A stretch of DNA of 64,000 nucleotides from SVQP01 sp045650025 (GCA_045650025.1 JAZRQR010000157.1:1-64000); one strand, 5' to 3'. Positions 7,438 through 16,892 are shown, counted from the stretch's first letter. The notes: generated by a model from the letters alone, not told the origin. Translations and numbers: made by a program.

Positions 7438-8918
7438 ATAGCCTCCGTTTTACAGTGCCGTTGTGGTTGTAATATGGCTTGTTCGAGTGCGTTTATAACG
7501 GTTCTATCGAGCTTGCCCTCGTCTGCCATCTGGTTCAGGATGGCGAAAGCACGTTCGTTTGACATGGGCTTTTTATACGGGCGGTCGCTACAGGTGAGTG
7601 CATCAAAAATGTCCACCACGGTTAAAATGCGGGTTTCCATGGAGAGCTCATCGCCGCGCAATCCGTTCGGATATCCGCTACCGTCCAAAAACTCATGGTG
7701 CTGGCTTGCATAACGAGGGACGTTTTTGTAGGTATCGCTAAAATATACCTGTGCAAGGATCTCCTCGGTCATAACCGAGTGCCCTTCCATAATAGAACGC
7801 TCCTCTGCGGTCAGCGTACCCTTGCGAATCCGCAAGCAACTCAGCTCATGCTCGGTCAGATATGCAATGACAGTACCGTCGTCTTGATGATAACTGTGCT
7901 TTGCTATCGTATTGATTTGGTTTAGCAACTCATCGGACAAAAATCCAGCCGTATTCACTTGTGCAATGATACTTAGATTTGCATCAAGCTCTGCAATCTT
8001 GGCTTCATAGTCTGCGCTCGAAAGCCTTCCCTTGAGAAGATCACGTTCAAACAGCAACCGCAGATAAGCAAATCGATGCTCGATCTCCTTGTACCCACCC
8101 TCCAGACGGGTGCTCTTGTTCATAACAGAAAGGGGCACGACCATTTTGCCAATGTCGTGCAGTCCCGCCGCCAAGCGTAGCTGCTCCATTCTCGTTGTGT
8201 CAAACGGCTCGCCGCCCTGTCCGCTTTGATACAGCAGATTCAGTTGCTCTGCGACCATCACGGCGTACTCGGTAACCATACGGGTATGTGAGCCGTTATA
8301 CGGGGTTCTTTTATCGATCGCTGTTGCAAATGCCTGTACAAAGGATTGCATCTGCTGCTTGATCTCGTCCAGATAGATCATATTGGTCATCGACACCGCC
8401 GCCATAGATCCCAACGACCGAAGAATGAATGCGTCCTCGTCTGTAAAGGCAATGACATTGCCATCGGAATCCAGCTTGTTGATCAGCTGGATGACACCAA
8501 TCACGTGCCCCTCGGCATCCTCCATAGGGATGACAAGCATGGACTTTGTGTGGTAGCCGGTCATCTTGTCATAGCGCACGGGTCCGGAAAAATCGAAGCC
8601 CGAGCTATGATACACGTCCGGAATATTGACAAGCTCCTTTTTCAGTGCAGCGTAGGCGCAAACGTTTTCCGGCTTAAGCGCAACCGGCGGAAGGTCGATT
8701 TCTTCTCTGTCTTTTCCTTTGTCCACGCCCATGGAAATGGTTTTCATAATGCTGAAATGCAGCATTCCGTCATGCAGTACGTAAAGCGTGCCTGCGTCAC
8801 ACCCCGAGATCTCCATCGCTTTATTAAGCATTTTCTCGAGCAGGTGACGCTTGTTTTTCTCGGTCGTGATCTCGATTCCGATATTCAGAATATCTCTGAT
8901 CTCGTAAGAAAACTTCAT
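7434..8918 (-). CDS. GAF and HD-GYP domain phosphodiesterase (probable cyclic-di-GMP hydrolase)
   Basis: The 494-aa protein has an N-terminal GAF domain (about residues 15-180) and a C-terminal HD-GYP domain. The metal-binding HDIGK motif lies near residue 255 and the GYP motif (SQHHEFLDGSGYPNGLRG) near 410, followed by the usual VVDIFDALTCSDRPYKK. Family members hydrolyse cyclic-di-GMP or related cyclic dinucleotides. An insertion of about 95 residues lies between HDIGKMVVP and the segment TAEERSIMEGH, where the domain is normally continuous. No membrane segment is seen, so it is cytoplasmic with a possible ligand-binding GAF. It overlaps both neighbours by 4 bases. Confidence 0.9.
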   Translation of the reverse strand: MKFSYEIRDILNIGIEITTEKNKRHLLEKMLNKAMEISGCDAGTLYVLHDGMLHFSIMKTISMGVDKGKDREEIDLPPVALKPENVCAYAALKKELVNIPDVYHSSGFDFSGPVRYDKMTGYHTKSMLVIPMEDAEGHVIGVIQLINKLDSDGNVIAFTDEDAFILRSLGSMAAVSMTNMIYLDEIKQQMQSFVQAFATAIDKRTPYNGSHTRMVTEYAVMVAEQLNLLYQSGQGGEPFDTTRMEQLRLAAGLHDIGKMVVPLSVMNKSTRLEGGYKEIEHRFAYLRLLFERDLLKGRLSSADYEAKIAELDANLSIIAQVNTAGFLSDELLNQINTIAKHSYHQDDGTVIAYLTEHELSCLRIRKGTLTAEERSIMEGHSVMTEEILAQVYFSDTYKNVPRYASQHHEFLDGSGYPNGLRGDELSMETRILTVVDIFDALTCSDRPYKKPMSNERAFAILNQMADEGKLDRTVINALEQAILQPQRHCKTEAI

Positions 8919-9715
8919 GCTTGATCCCCCTTTCTGAAGGGATAGATACCGTTTTGCTTAAGATACAGAATTGATTTTTTCTGTGCTTCTACGCCCGACA
9001 TCTCGATCAAGATACCGGGTTGTGCACCGCTTTCACAAATAGCACGATCAAGCGGCGTTATATCCAGCACGCCTTCGCCGAGCGGAAGGTGCAGATCGGC
9101 AATGCCGTCGTTGTCATTGATATGTATGTGTGCAGTATGCGGGAGCAGTGCGCTTGTCCACGCAGAAACATCCTTTCCAAATACGGCGGCGTGGGCAAAG
9201 TCAAAGCATGCCCTTACCCCCGACACCCCGGAAAGAGATTCCATTAACGCTTTCATGGGGGTAGGATCGATATCAAACATGTTTTCAATGTAGATCTTGA
9301 TATCGGGATATTCTGCCGAAAGCGTACGCCAATAAGCGGCATTTTTGCTGACCCAGCCGTCAATATAGGATTGCGTTTTAAAATTCGGAATCAGATTCGT
9401 GTGAAAGATCACGGCACAAACACCCAGCCTTTTTGCAATTTTCATGCTCTGCCGGATACGCTTATCTGAAACTGCGCGGATCTCGGCGTCTGCGGAATGT
9501 ACGGTCACATCCAGGAAAGCACCGTGCAGTGTGTCAAGACTGCGATCTCTGGGAAGGGCGGTGTACAGATCGATCAACGCATCCACGCGTGCCGCATCGT
9601 CATAAACGTCGGGCAGATAAAAATCATTGTATTCAAAATGCGCATCATACTGCTTTGCGAGAGCCAAAGACTCTTCAATATGATTGGCATCCGGTATGAT
9701 ATATAGCTTACTCAT
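8915..9715 (-). CDS. TIM-barrel protein of the sugar-phosphate isomerase/AP-endonuclease 2 family
   Basis: The 266-aa protein has the features of xylose-isomerase-like TIM barrels: DVTVHSAD near residue 50, VIFHTNLIPNF, IYIENMFDIDP, VRACFDFAHAAVFG, HIHINDNDGIADLHLPLGEG and LIEMSG. These supply the Glu, His and Asp metal ligands of the family (hydroxypyruvate isomerase, endonuclease IV and sugar epimerase relatives). The substrate cannot be told from sequence. Its start overlaps the end of the cyclase gene by 8 bases and its end overlaps the HD-GYP gene by 4, so it is embedded in a signalling operon, an unusual place for a metabolic barrel. Confidence 0.85.
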   Translation of the reverse strand: MSKLYIIPDANHIEESLALAKQYDAHFEYNDFYLPDVYDDAARVDALIDLYTALPRDRSLDTLHGAFLDVTVHSADAEIRAVSDKRIRQSMKIAKRLGVCAVIFHTNLIPNFKTQSYIDGWVSKNAAYWRTLSAEYPDIKIYIENMFDIDPTPMKALMESLSGVSGVRACFDFAHAAVFGKDVSAWTSALLPHTAHIHINDNDGIADLHLPLGEGVLDITPLDRAICESGAQPGILIEMSGVEAQKKSILYLKQNGIYPFRKGDQA

Positions 9716-11522
9716 CGATCCTTTTCTCCGTTATTATCTCGCTCAGTTGATAAACAAATACCTCTTGGCTTTTACCCTTGAGGGGAATGGCTCCAATCTC
9801 CTTGGCATCCACGCGATCCTTTACATGCTCATATACCTCTTTGCTGATGAGGATCTGTCCGCGTGCGGCATTGCTTTCAAGCCTTGCGGCGGTATTGACC
9901 GTATCGCCGATGGCCGTGAAGTCCATACGGTGTTCGCATCCAATGTTGCCAACGACCGCATCTCCGCAATGCACACCGATTCCAAAGCTCACGCTTCTTC
10001 CGAAACGCTCTTGCAGTTTCGCCTCCAGTGCATCGCTTCCTTTTGCAATGTCCATTGCCGTACAAACCGCACGGAATACGTAGTCATCCAGGTCAAAGGG
10101 CGCATTGAAAATGGCCATAGTAGCATCGCCAATGAATTTGTCCAGTGTACCTTTGTTTTTGAATATGGCATTTGTGGTCAGATTCAGATATTCGTTGAGA
10201 ATTTCCACTACCTCTTCGGGCATAAGACCCTCGGACATAGGAGTGAAGCCGCGGATATCCACGAACAGTACCGCCACGTGGCGTTTTTCACCACCAAGGG
10301 AAATCGAAAAATCGCCCTTTTTAGCAAGCTCGTCCACCACCTCGGGCGCAACGTATTTTTTAAAGGCATTGATAACCTTTTGCTTTTTAATGCTTTCCAG
10401 CACGTAACCAAGAATCAGCTTGACTACGTAAATGACCAGCATGCACAAAATAGGATATACAAGTGCTACTTCAACCCCTTGTGTAAACAGCGCCTTGGGC
10501 AGCACGATACATATGGCTGTACAAGCGCACAAGGCGATTGTCGCAAACACGATCTTGCGCTTTGCGATCAGCAAATAAAATCCCGCAGACAACAGAGCTA
10601 CGACCCCGGCATACAGAGGCACGCTTATGGGCACAGATGTTTTTTGCTCGGTCAGCGCCTTGAAAATATTCGCATGGATCTCCACACCATACATAGGCTC
10701 GCTTCTGTCAATGGGAGTACTGTAAGCGTCCTGCATGCCGGGGGCGTATGCACCCACGAATACCGCACAATCGCGGAAGGCGGCAGGAGGGATCTTGTCC
10801 TCCAGCACATCGCAAAGAGAGATGACTTCAAAACCATCTCCACCCTTTGCCGTGTAGGCAAAAGTAAAGAATCCATCCTTGGTTTTGGGAAGCGTAACGG
10901 TAGCGTTGGTATTTTCGGCATACACGCGGTAAGCGGCAAGCGCCAGCGAGTCCACTATGACGCCTTGATCTTCTAGTTGCAGTTTGGCGTAGCGCAGTGC
11001 GCCGTCGCGATCCATATAGGCGTTTGCAAAGCCGGATTTGGTGGCATCTTTCAAGGCTGAATAGGGGGATTCCATCATCAAGATATGCTCGCTGTCCACC
11101 GAAAGAGTGCCGTCAATCAGAGAAATTTCCTGTTTGTGCACCGCGTTGAGTGCGGTAACTACGTTTCCTGCCTCACTACAAGCCTGTGCAAATGCTAAGT
11201 CGCCGCCCTCATCCTTGGCGGATACGTACAGCATATCGAATACCGTAACGGCAGGCGCATTTTGCGCGTCGGCGTAAAGCGTTTGCACAAGCTTTGCGGG
11301 GATCTCGCGACTCCATGTAGAAACGTCCCCGTATGCTTGGATGGTTTTTTCATCAATGGCAATGATCTTAATTTGGGTTCCGGGTATAGATCCGCTTTGA
11401 TACAAGGGATCCGAAAACAGCCTGTCGAAGCTGTAAAGTGATTGCGATAGGACAAGCAAAAAAGAAAGGAGTAAAATAAGGATTGCCCCAAGCAGTCTTT
11501 GGGCAAGCGGTTTACTTTTCAT
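9708..11522 (-). CDS. CHASE2-domain class III adenylate cyclase
   Basis: The 604-aa membrane protein has a first helix (about residues 9-30), a large extracytoplasmic CHASE2-like sensor (about 35-290), three more helices (about 295-385) and a cytoplasmic class III cyclase domain (about 405-600). The catalytic domain keeps the first metal Asp in VLFVDIRGF, the second metal Asp in FIGD, and the Asn and Arg in GDTVNTAARLES. The adenine-reading pair appears as Lys in LDKFIGD and Asp in MDFTAIGD, which favours cAMP over cGMP. CHASE2 cyclases sense unknown external signals. The next upstream gene encodes a FecR-domain protein, a partner often seen with CHASE2 proteins. Confidence 0.93.
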   Translation of the reverse strand: MKSKPLAQRLLGAILILLLSFLLVLSQSLYSFDRLFSDPLYQSGSIPGTQIKIIAIDEKTIQAYGDVSTWSREIPAKLVQTLYADAQNAPAVTVFDMLYVSAKDEGGDLAFAQACSEAGNVVTALNAVHKQEISLIDGTLSVDSEHILMMESPYSALKDATKSGFANAYMDRDGALRYAKLQLEDQGVIVDSLALAAYRVYAENTNATVTLPKTKDGFFTFAYTAKGGDGFEVISLCDVLEDKIPPAAFRDCAVFVGAYAPGMQDAYSTPIDRSEPMYGVEIHANIFKALTEQKTSVPISVPLYAGVVALLSAGFYLLIAKRKIVFATIALCACTAICIVLPKALFTQGVEVALVYPILCMLVIYVVKLILGYVLESIKKQKVINAFKKYVAPEVVDELAKKGDFSISLGGEKRHVAVLFVDIRGFTPMSEGLMPEEVVEILNEYLNLTTNAIFKNKGTLDKFIGDATMAIFNAPFDLDDYVFRAVCTAMDIAKGSDALEAKLQERFGRSVSFGIGVHCGDAVVGNIGCEHRMDFTAIGDTVNTAARLESNAARGQILISKEVYEHVKDRVDAKEIGAIPLKGKSQEVFVYQLSEIITEKRIDE

Positions 11523-11536
11523 AAAAACCTCCGCTT

Positions 11537-11571
11537 ATACCGGTGACGGCAGTTTGCCGCCACCGGTATAC
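11537..11571. other. Intercistronic hairpin between the FecR-like and cyclase genes
   Basis: TATACCGGTGACGGCA pairs with TGCCGCCACCGGTATA with one mismatch. There is no T-run on the minus strand, so it is more likely an RNA-processing or attenuation element than a full terminator. Confidence 0.5.
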
Positions 11572-11585
11572 ATCATTACACGCGT

Positions 11586-12500
11586 TTAATCAACCCAGTT
11601 GATACTCATATCGGATGTGATGGGAGTTGTGAAATCAAATTCCCAATCACCCGTAGGCGCAGGCATCAGGGTCGGGCGTGTTGCAAGCTCGCCATATGCT
11701 ACGCGCTCGGTTGCAAATATCTTGCCGTCAAACGTAAAGGTAACAGTAAACGTCTTTTGTTTATTCGCAATGATCTCGTCGATCTCGTCGGCGCTTGCGC
11801 CAATATCCTTACCATTTTCGATGGCAATCTTCAAAAATTCCAGCGCATTATCGTCCAGATCCTCCAGTACAACGCCCTCGGCGGTCTTTTCAACCTCGCC
11901 GTCCTGATCCACCACAGCTGCCTGACCTGCAGTGACGCTGGTGGGCTGGCTCGTGCTACCAACGGGCTGTACGCTGACTTCGCCCTCGAATACCTCCACA
12001 GAGGAGACTACGTTACCCTGTTCGTCCTCGGTCACGCTGACTCTGAAGGAGGTGCCGCGCACCGCCATGGTGGAGTTACCGGTACCGATCTCAAAGGAGG
12101 AATCCTCTGAAAGCGCATTGGTTACGTGCACGATTACCGAGCCGTATGCAATCTCAATGCGGGTCTTACTGTTTTGTGCATCGCCGGTTGCAATGAGCGA
12201 AAAGCTTGCGTCCGGCTCTGCCAAGAGATATTTATCCTCGTCAAGCTTGAGGTAGAGGTAACCATTTTCCAAAGTCTTGACCGAGTCGTTGTTTTCAAGC
12301 AACATATTTTCATAAGGTGTCATAATGTCGCCTGCCGCTTTGCGCACTTCGGCGTTGCCCTCGATGCGATACACCTTGATGGTTCTGTAAGTATCATTTG
12401 CACCACCAAGCAAGAATATTGCACCTACGATCAGTGCCGCAATGACCACGACTGCAACCGGAATTGCGATGAAGAGTATTTTTTTGTTCTTGTCAGTCAT
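11586..12500 (-). CDS. Membrane-anchored FecR-domain protein
   Basis: The 304-aa protein has one N-terminal helix (about residues 8-33) with the bulk outside the cell. Residues 60-190 form a FecR-type beta domain, with the diagnostic SFEIGTGNSTMAVRGTSFRV segment. The last 60 residues (TFTVTFTFDGKIFATERVAYGELATRPTL...) look like an InlB B-repeat/Flg_new module. It starts 2 bases after the stop of the Cys-rich secreted protein with an AAGGAGG site overlapping that gene's end. FecR domains relay extracytoplasmic signals; here the likely recipient is the CHASE2 cyclase encoded next. Confidence 0.86.
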   Translation of the reverse strand: MTDKNKKILFIAIPVAVVVIAALIVGAIFLLGGANDTYRTIKVYRIEGNAEVRKAAGDIMTPYENMLLENNDSVKTLENGYLYLKLDEDKYLLAEPDASFSLIATGDAQNSKTRIEIAYGSVIVHVTNALSEDSSFEIGTGNSTMAVRGTSFRVSVTEDEQGNVVSSVEVFEGEVSVQPVGSTSQPTSVTAGQAAVVDQDGEVEKTAEGVVLEDLDDNALEFLKIAIENGKDIGASADEIDEIIANKQKTFTVTFTFDGKIFATERVAYGELATRPTLMPAPTGDWEFDFTTPITSDMSINWVD

Positions 12501-12502
12501 GA

Positions 12503-15500
12503 TTATTCAACCTCCTTGTCGTTTTTGACGTCAATCAATGCATAGATTCCGCTCTTGGGTACGTAGAAGACCTGATCGCCTTGATATGTAACGCCCTCGC
12601 CCTGGAGCTCAAACGCTTCCATATCGGTAATATAGGTCTGATCCGCCGAAAGTTCCTGCTCACCCTCACCGATCACCTGTGCCCATACCGCACTGAATGT
12701 GATCGAGGGAGTGTCTGCATAGGAAATATACATTTCTGCGCCGGGTGCGTAGGTGACGCCATCGGTCGAAGCCTTCCAACCGATCAGCACGTATCCTTCT
12801 CTTGCCGCAATATCCTGCACCGTAGGAAGTGTGAGCTGATAGGTTGCCTCCTCGGCGGTCTGAATAAAGATTATGGGATTTTGGTTCAAGCCTTCGCAGT
12901 TGTCATAGCGAACCTGTGCACCACGTACATCCTTTGTGTTGTGCGCACCGCAAGCGGTACAGGTGTAATCGATGAAATAGCTGCCTTCCACAGTACCGAT
13001 ACCGGGAACACCCTCATCCCAAGTACAATCACCGTTTTCACGCTCACCGCAAGCGCACTCGCGGTAGTGCTTGCCGGAAACGGTTGCATCGGGCTTCCAT
13101 TCATCAAAGCTATGTTCCTCGGTCTCTGCCATGTCCTCGGTATAGAAGTATCCGCAATCGGAGCAAGTAAAGGTCTTAACGCCCTTAGAGGTGTGGGTGG
13201 GCTCGGTTGTAACTGTGCCGTTATTAAAATTGTGGGGTGCTTTATCTTCCTTGTCGCATACACAGTAACGAACATGCGTGTTTGCTTCATCAACCTTGTT
13301 CACGATCCATTCACCCCACTGATGCTCGGTCATGGAAAGATCTTCGGTCTTTGTGTGTGTGCAGGTTTGGCAGGTGTAGGTCTTAACACCCTTTTCGGAG
13401 CAGGAGGGCTTGGTGGTTACAACGCCGTCGTTCCAATCGTGAGGCAGAGTTTCCACTGCATTGCAGTGGTCATTCATGCACTCGCGCTTATGGGTTTCAT
13501 CACCATCAGGCGCCCAGTCTGTCCAGGTGTGCTCCGTCATCGGGAGTTCCTCGGTCATTGTTTGACCGCAACCCTCGCAGATATAAGTCATAACACCGGT
13601 GGAATAGCAGGTAGGAGATACGGTTTCAACACAGTTATCCCCGTAGTGTCCTTCTTCCGTGTAGTAGTTGCAGACAGAGCAGGTCATTCTGTGAGTATTT
13701 TCATCGTAAAAACCCCATTCGCCGAAGTCGTGGCCGAGGCAGTCGACGTCCTCTTCATAGGTTGCGCCGCAATCGTCGCAGGTGTAAACCATCTTCGCAC
13801 CCTCTGTGCAGGTGGGAGTACCGATCTGTTCGCCGTCATCCCAGTTGTGAGGTGCGGTTTCTTTTTCTACGGGGCAATTTTCAGCTCCGCAGGTACGGGA
13901 GTGCGTTTCGGAAACCTCATCGTTTTTCCATTCACTCCACTCATGCTCGTGAGCAAAACGCTCTTCGGTGTGAGTGGGATCGTTTTTACAAATACGAATT
14001 TCCTTTGTTGCATCGTTATCATTGGGAGTCCACTCGCCCCAATCGTGACCTGTTGCGGGGATCTCCTCGGTATAAGAATGTGTACATTCGTCTGCGATAC
14101 AGGTATAAGTCTTAACGCCGGGGGTCAGACATGTCGGCTCGGTGGTGACTTCGCCGTCATCGTAAATGTGCTCCGTGCTGTATTCGTAACGGTAGCAGGC
14201 GTACGTTGTACATCTTCTCATGTGTCTTCTGGTTTCGTTTGTGGTGTTTTCGAGGTACCAGGAAGTCCACTTATGCTCCTCGTATTCAACAGGTCCTTCA
14301 CACTCGGTGCAATATACAACGTGGTAAATGCCGTCATCTGTATCTTCCCAATAAACTCTGTAAGATCCCGAGAGAGTTTTACGGGTATGATACTCGTGAT
14401 AATCGCTCTCGCAATCCGTACAAGTGACCCAGTGACCGAGCTGATAATCATCTTCATCGGGGGTACAACCCTTGCTCTCGTCCTTGTTATGAGATGCTAA
14501 ATCGAACACGCTACATCCCTCAACGGTACAAACGCGCTTATGAGTATTATCATTTACCTTTGTCCAAGAGCTCCAAACGTGCTCGTGAACAGGCTGACCT
14601 GCATCGGAGCAGTAGAGGTAAATGGGATACTGTGTACCTTCGATCTCCTCCCAGAAGCTGTCGGAGGTCATAATAAAGTTCTTTTCCTCACCGTTGATAA
14701 GGAAGCGAAGAGCATGCTCAAGCTGACCGTCGGCATTGAGGTTGTAAAAGGCTTCTGTGTAAAGGATAACGGCGTCATCGGGATAGTCCTCGCCATAGAT
14801 AGGCTCATAGAAGTAGCTGTTAAGCTCCTTACCGTCCTTACCAAACAGGACGCCCCACCATTTTGAGTCGCCCTGATCATAGGGCTGCTGATAAAAGTGA
14901 TTGTCAATCGTCACCACGGAACGAATCCAGAAGTTAGGAATACGGAAGCAAAAATCGTTCTCATAGTCCTTAACGGTGGCACCGTCGTCATAGTATTGAT
15001 CGTAAAGCTCCTCGTCGGAGATCTTGCGCTCCATGATCCACTCAAGTGCGTCCAAACCGAGCACCGAGATGGAGCCGTCAGCGGCGGGTGTAACGGGGAT
15101 CGCGCTTAATACGTGTATACCGGGAATGTATCCGTCGGTATATTCCCTTTCCAGATAGAACAGGTATTCCCAGATCTCGTCATTGTCCAGCACACCGTCG
15201 AGCTCTCCGTCGTAGCAGCCATCATAATCCATCGCGTCGGGTATACCGTCACCGTTGGCGTCAATTTCAAGAACGTCAGCAACGCCGTTGCCGTTTTCGT
15301 CTATCTGCAGAATATCGGGGTTACCATCCTCGTCGATATCTGCCATACTGGTGCCGATCTCTTTTTTCAGAACATAGTAATCTTTACCGCCGTTTCCGTT
15401 GTCGATCTCAGCCACCGCAATGAACGAGGCGTTGGGGTCGAGCGTACGGAACTGATCATAAGAAGTCACTTTCGTGTAAACGGGCGTGGATCGACCGCAG

Positions 15501-16423
15501 TTGATACAGCCTTCAGGGCCGTAGGTGTGATCAAGCGCCGGCAGAACCGGGATATGTCCGATCTCTTTGCTGAACTTGCTGTCTGCAAAATATCCGTTGC
15601 AAAGGCGGCAGTACCAGTATTCCTCGCAGCCCTTATCCATACAGGTGGGAGCGACTGCCTCGCTGTGAATGTTCTGCTCATGACCGCAGGGAGCTGCATA
15701 AAGATACGCGGTCACATCAACGCTTATATCGTAATTATCGGGGTCGGCAGCTTTCGCCTCATTGTACTCGGCAGATTTGTCGCGCAGAGCAAATCTATAA
15801 TCGACACCGTCAAACTTCAGATCGAGTACGCCGTAAACCCATAAGTCCGAATCGCTGTACCAATCGATATAGCTTTCGTACAAGTAACCGGTGCCATCCC
15901 CGTTTGCTTGCCACAGGGGGCGACTATAGCTATAAGTCTCATCGGGCGGATAGTAACGAATGCCGCCATCAAACCAAGTCTGGCCTTTGGACTCAAAGGG
16001 AACGCTAAGGGCAAACAGCATATCTCCGTCAAGATACATATATGATCCTGCGTTCTGCTGATATTGCATAACACCAACGTTCACGTTATCAGAAATACCG
16101 GAGAAGGTGTTGGTTTGTGCATCGTAGTACTCGGTAATATCAACGGCACGCACAGAATCAACCTCTTTAAATTCGGTGTAGCGCGGATTGGCGAGAGTGT
16201 AATAACGGTCGCCTCTCTTTACAACGTAAAGGAAGGTCATTCCATTCTGTTCATCCAAATAATCCTCGGTGTAAATACTGTACACTTTTCCATCGGTACT
16301 TACCTCAATGGAGGATTCCTCATCGTAAAAATAATCCTCGGAATATGCCAATACCGACATCGGCATCATACCGATCAGCAATGCCAGCATCAGGAGCAAT
16401 GCCCAAATTCTTTTCGTTTTCAT
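12503..16423 (-). CDS. Very large secreted Cys-rich repeat protein of the signalling operon
   Basis: The 1306-aa product begins with a signal peptide (about residues 1-26, cleavage after VLA). A Cys-rich unit lies near 255-325. An Asp/Gly-rich stretch near 355-415 with repeated DxDGNxD-type loops resembles thrombospondin-type-3 or dockerin calcium loops. From about 620 to 1170 there are roughly eight units of the form HxWxxW...TCxxxGxxxYTCxxCGxxxTE. The C-terminus (about 1190-1285) contains an InlB/Flg_new-like module (GWKASTDGVTYAPG). There is no sorting motif or C-terminal helix, so the protein is probably released or held by binding. It is the second gene of the operon and a plausible extracellular ligand or sensor for the FecR/CHASE2 pair. 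Function unknown. Confidence 0.87.
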   Translation of the reverse strand: MKTKRIWALLLMLALLIGMMPMSVLAYSEDYFYDEESSIEVSTDGKVYSIYTEDYLDEQNGMTFLYVVKRGDRYYTLANPRYTEFKEVDSVRAVDITEYYDAQTNTFSGISDNVNVGVMQYQQNAGSYMYLDGDMLFALSVPFESKGQTWFDGGIRYYPPDETYSYSRPLWQANGDGTGYLYESYIDWYSDSDLWVYGVLDLKFDGVDYRFALRDKSAEYNEAKAADPDNYDISVDVTAYLYAAPCGHEQNIHSEAVAPTCMDKGCEEYWYCRLCNGYFADSKFSKEIGHIPVLPALDHTYGPEGCINCGRSTPVYTKVTSYDQFRTLDPNASFIAVAEIDNGNGGKDYYVLKKEIGTSMADIDEDGNPDILQIDENGNGVADVLEIDANGDGIPDAMDYDGCYDGELDGVLDNDEIWEYLFYLEREYTDGYIPGIHVLSAIPVTPAADGSISVLGLDALEWIMERKISDEELYDQYYDDGATVKDYENDFCFRIPNFWIRSVVTIDNHFYQQPYDQGDSKWWGVLFGKDGKELNSYFYEPIYGEDYPDDAVILYTEAFYNLNADGQLEHALRFLINGEEKNFIMTSDSFWEEIEGTQYPIYLYCSDAGQPVHEHVWSSWTKVNDNTHKRVCTVEGCSVFDLASHNKDESKGCTPDEDDYQLGHWVTCTDCESDYHEYHTRKTLSGSYRVYWEDTDDGIYHVVYCTECEGPVEYEEHKWTSWYLENTTNETRRHMRRCTTYACYRYEYSTEHIYDDGEVTTEPTCLTPGVKTYTCIADECTHSYTEEIPATGHDWGEWTPNDNDATKEIRICKNDPTHTEERFAHEHEWSEWKNDEVSETHSRTCGAENCPVEKETAPHNWDDGEQIGTPTCTEGAKMVYTCDDCGATYEEDVDCLGHDFGEWGFYDENTHRMTCSVCNYYTEEGHYGDNCVETVSPTCYSTGVMTYICEGCGQTMTEELPMTEHTWTDWAPDGDETHKRECMNDHCNAVETLPHDWNDGVVTTKPSCSEKGVKTYTCQTCTHTKTEDLSMTEHQWGEWIVNKVDEANTHVRYCVCDKEDKAPHNFNNGTVTTEPTHTSKGVKTFTCSDCGYFYTEDMAETEEHSFDEWKPDATVSGKHYRECACGERENGDCTWDEGVPGIGTVEGSYFIDYTCTACGAHNTKDVRGAQVRYDNCEGLNQNPIIFIQTAEEATYQLTLPTVQDIAAREGYVLIGWKASTDGVTYAPGAEMYISYADTPSITFSAVWAQVIGEGEQELSADQTYITDMEAFELQGEGVTYQGDQVFYVPKSGIYALIDVKNDKEVE

Positions 16424-16454
16424 AAAATTTCTCCTTTCTCTTATTGAGAATCAC

Positions 16455-16892
16455 TCAGGCTGTAACAGCCGACGTGTTCAAGGTGACGTTTTCGAGCACC
16501 TCAATAAATTTCGGTTTACCCTTTGCCAGCTCGGACTGAAAGTCGCGCATGCCGACTCTGACTTGTCCGGGTAGCCCATGCGCTACGCCCTTCTCGTCAA
16601 GCACCTCCACGTAAAAGTACCAGACTACCGTATCCAAATGCTTATGCTTTTCGGGGCAGAAAAATTTGATCATTCTGCCGGGACTGTTCATCTCAAACAA
16701 AAAATACGGTCGCCCACTGTTTTCGGGAACCTTGAAGATCGGAAATCCGTTTTCAAAGTACATCGAGAATTTCTCGTGGGGTTCATTGACGAACAGATAG
16801 TCGGTAACGAGCTGTTCTTCGTTCAAAAGGTATTCCAATCCGCTGGTCCTCGGAAACTCAAAATCACCGAACAAAATACGCTTGTCGGTCAC
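16455..16892 (-). CDS. Conserved-looking protein of unknown function, first gene of the signalling operon
   Basis: The product is a 145-aa soluble protein rich in Phe and Glu, without recognisable domain, signal peptide or helix. Although an ATG lies at 16907, no ribosome binding site precedes it. A GTG at 16892 follows GGAGGT with a 7-base spacer, so I place the start there. A beta-rich, PilZ-like regulatory fold is possible (MRDFQSELAKGKPKF), but the RxxxR and DxSxxG motifs of PilZ are not evident. It lies 31 bases before the secreted protein gene and directly behind the promoter region. Confidence 0.7.
   Translation of the reverse strand: MTDKRILFGDFEFPRTSGLEYLLNEEQLVTDYLFVNEPHEKFSMYFENGFPIFKVPENSGRPYFLFEMNSPGRMIKFFCPEKHKHLDTVVWYFYVEVLDEKGVAHGLPGQVRVGMRDFQSELAKGKPKFIEVLENVTLNTSAVTA

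Noticed and set aside
12581..14500. Long plus-strand frame opposite the Cys-rich repeat protein
   Set aside because: Composition mirrors the minus-strand repeats, and no start signal is present.
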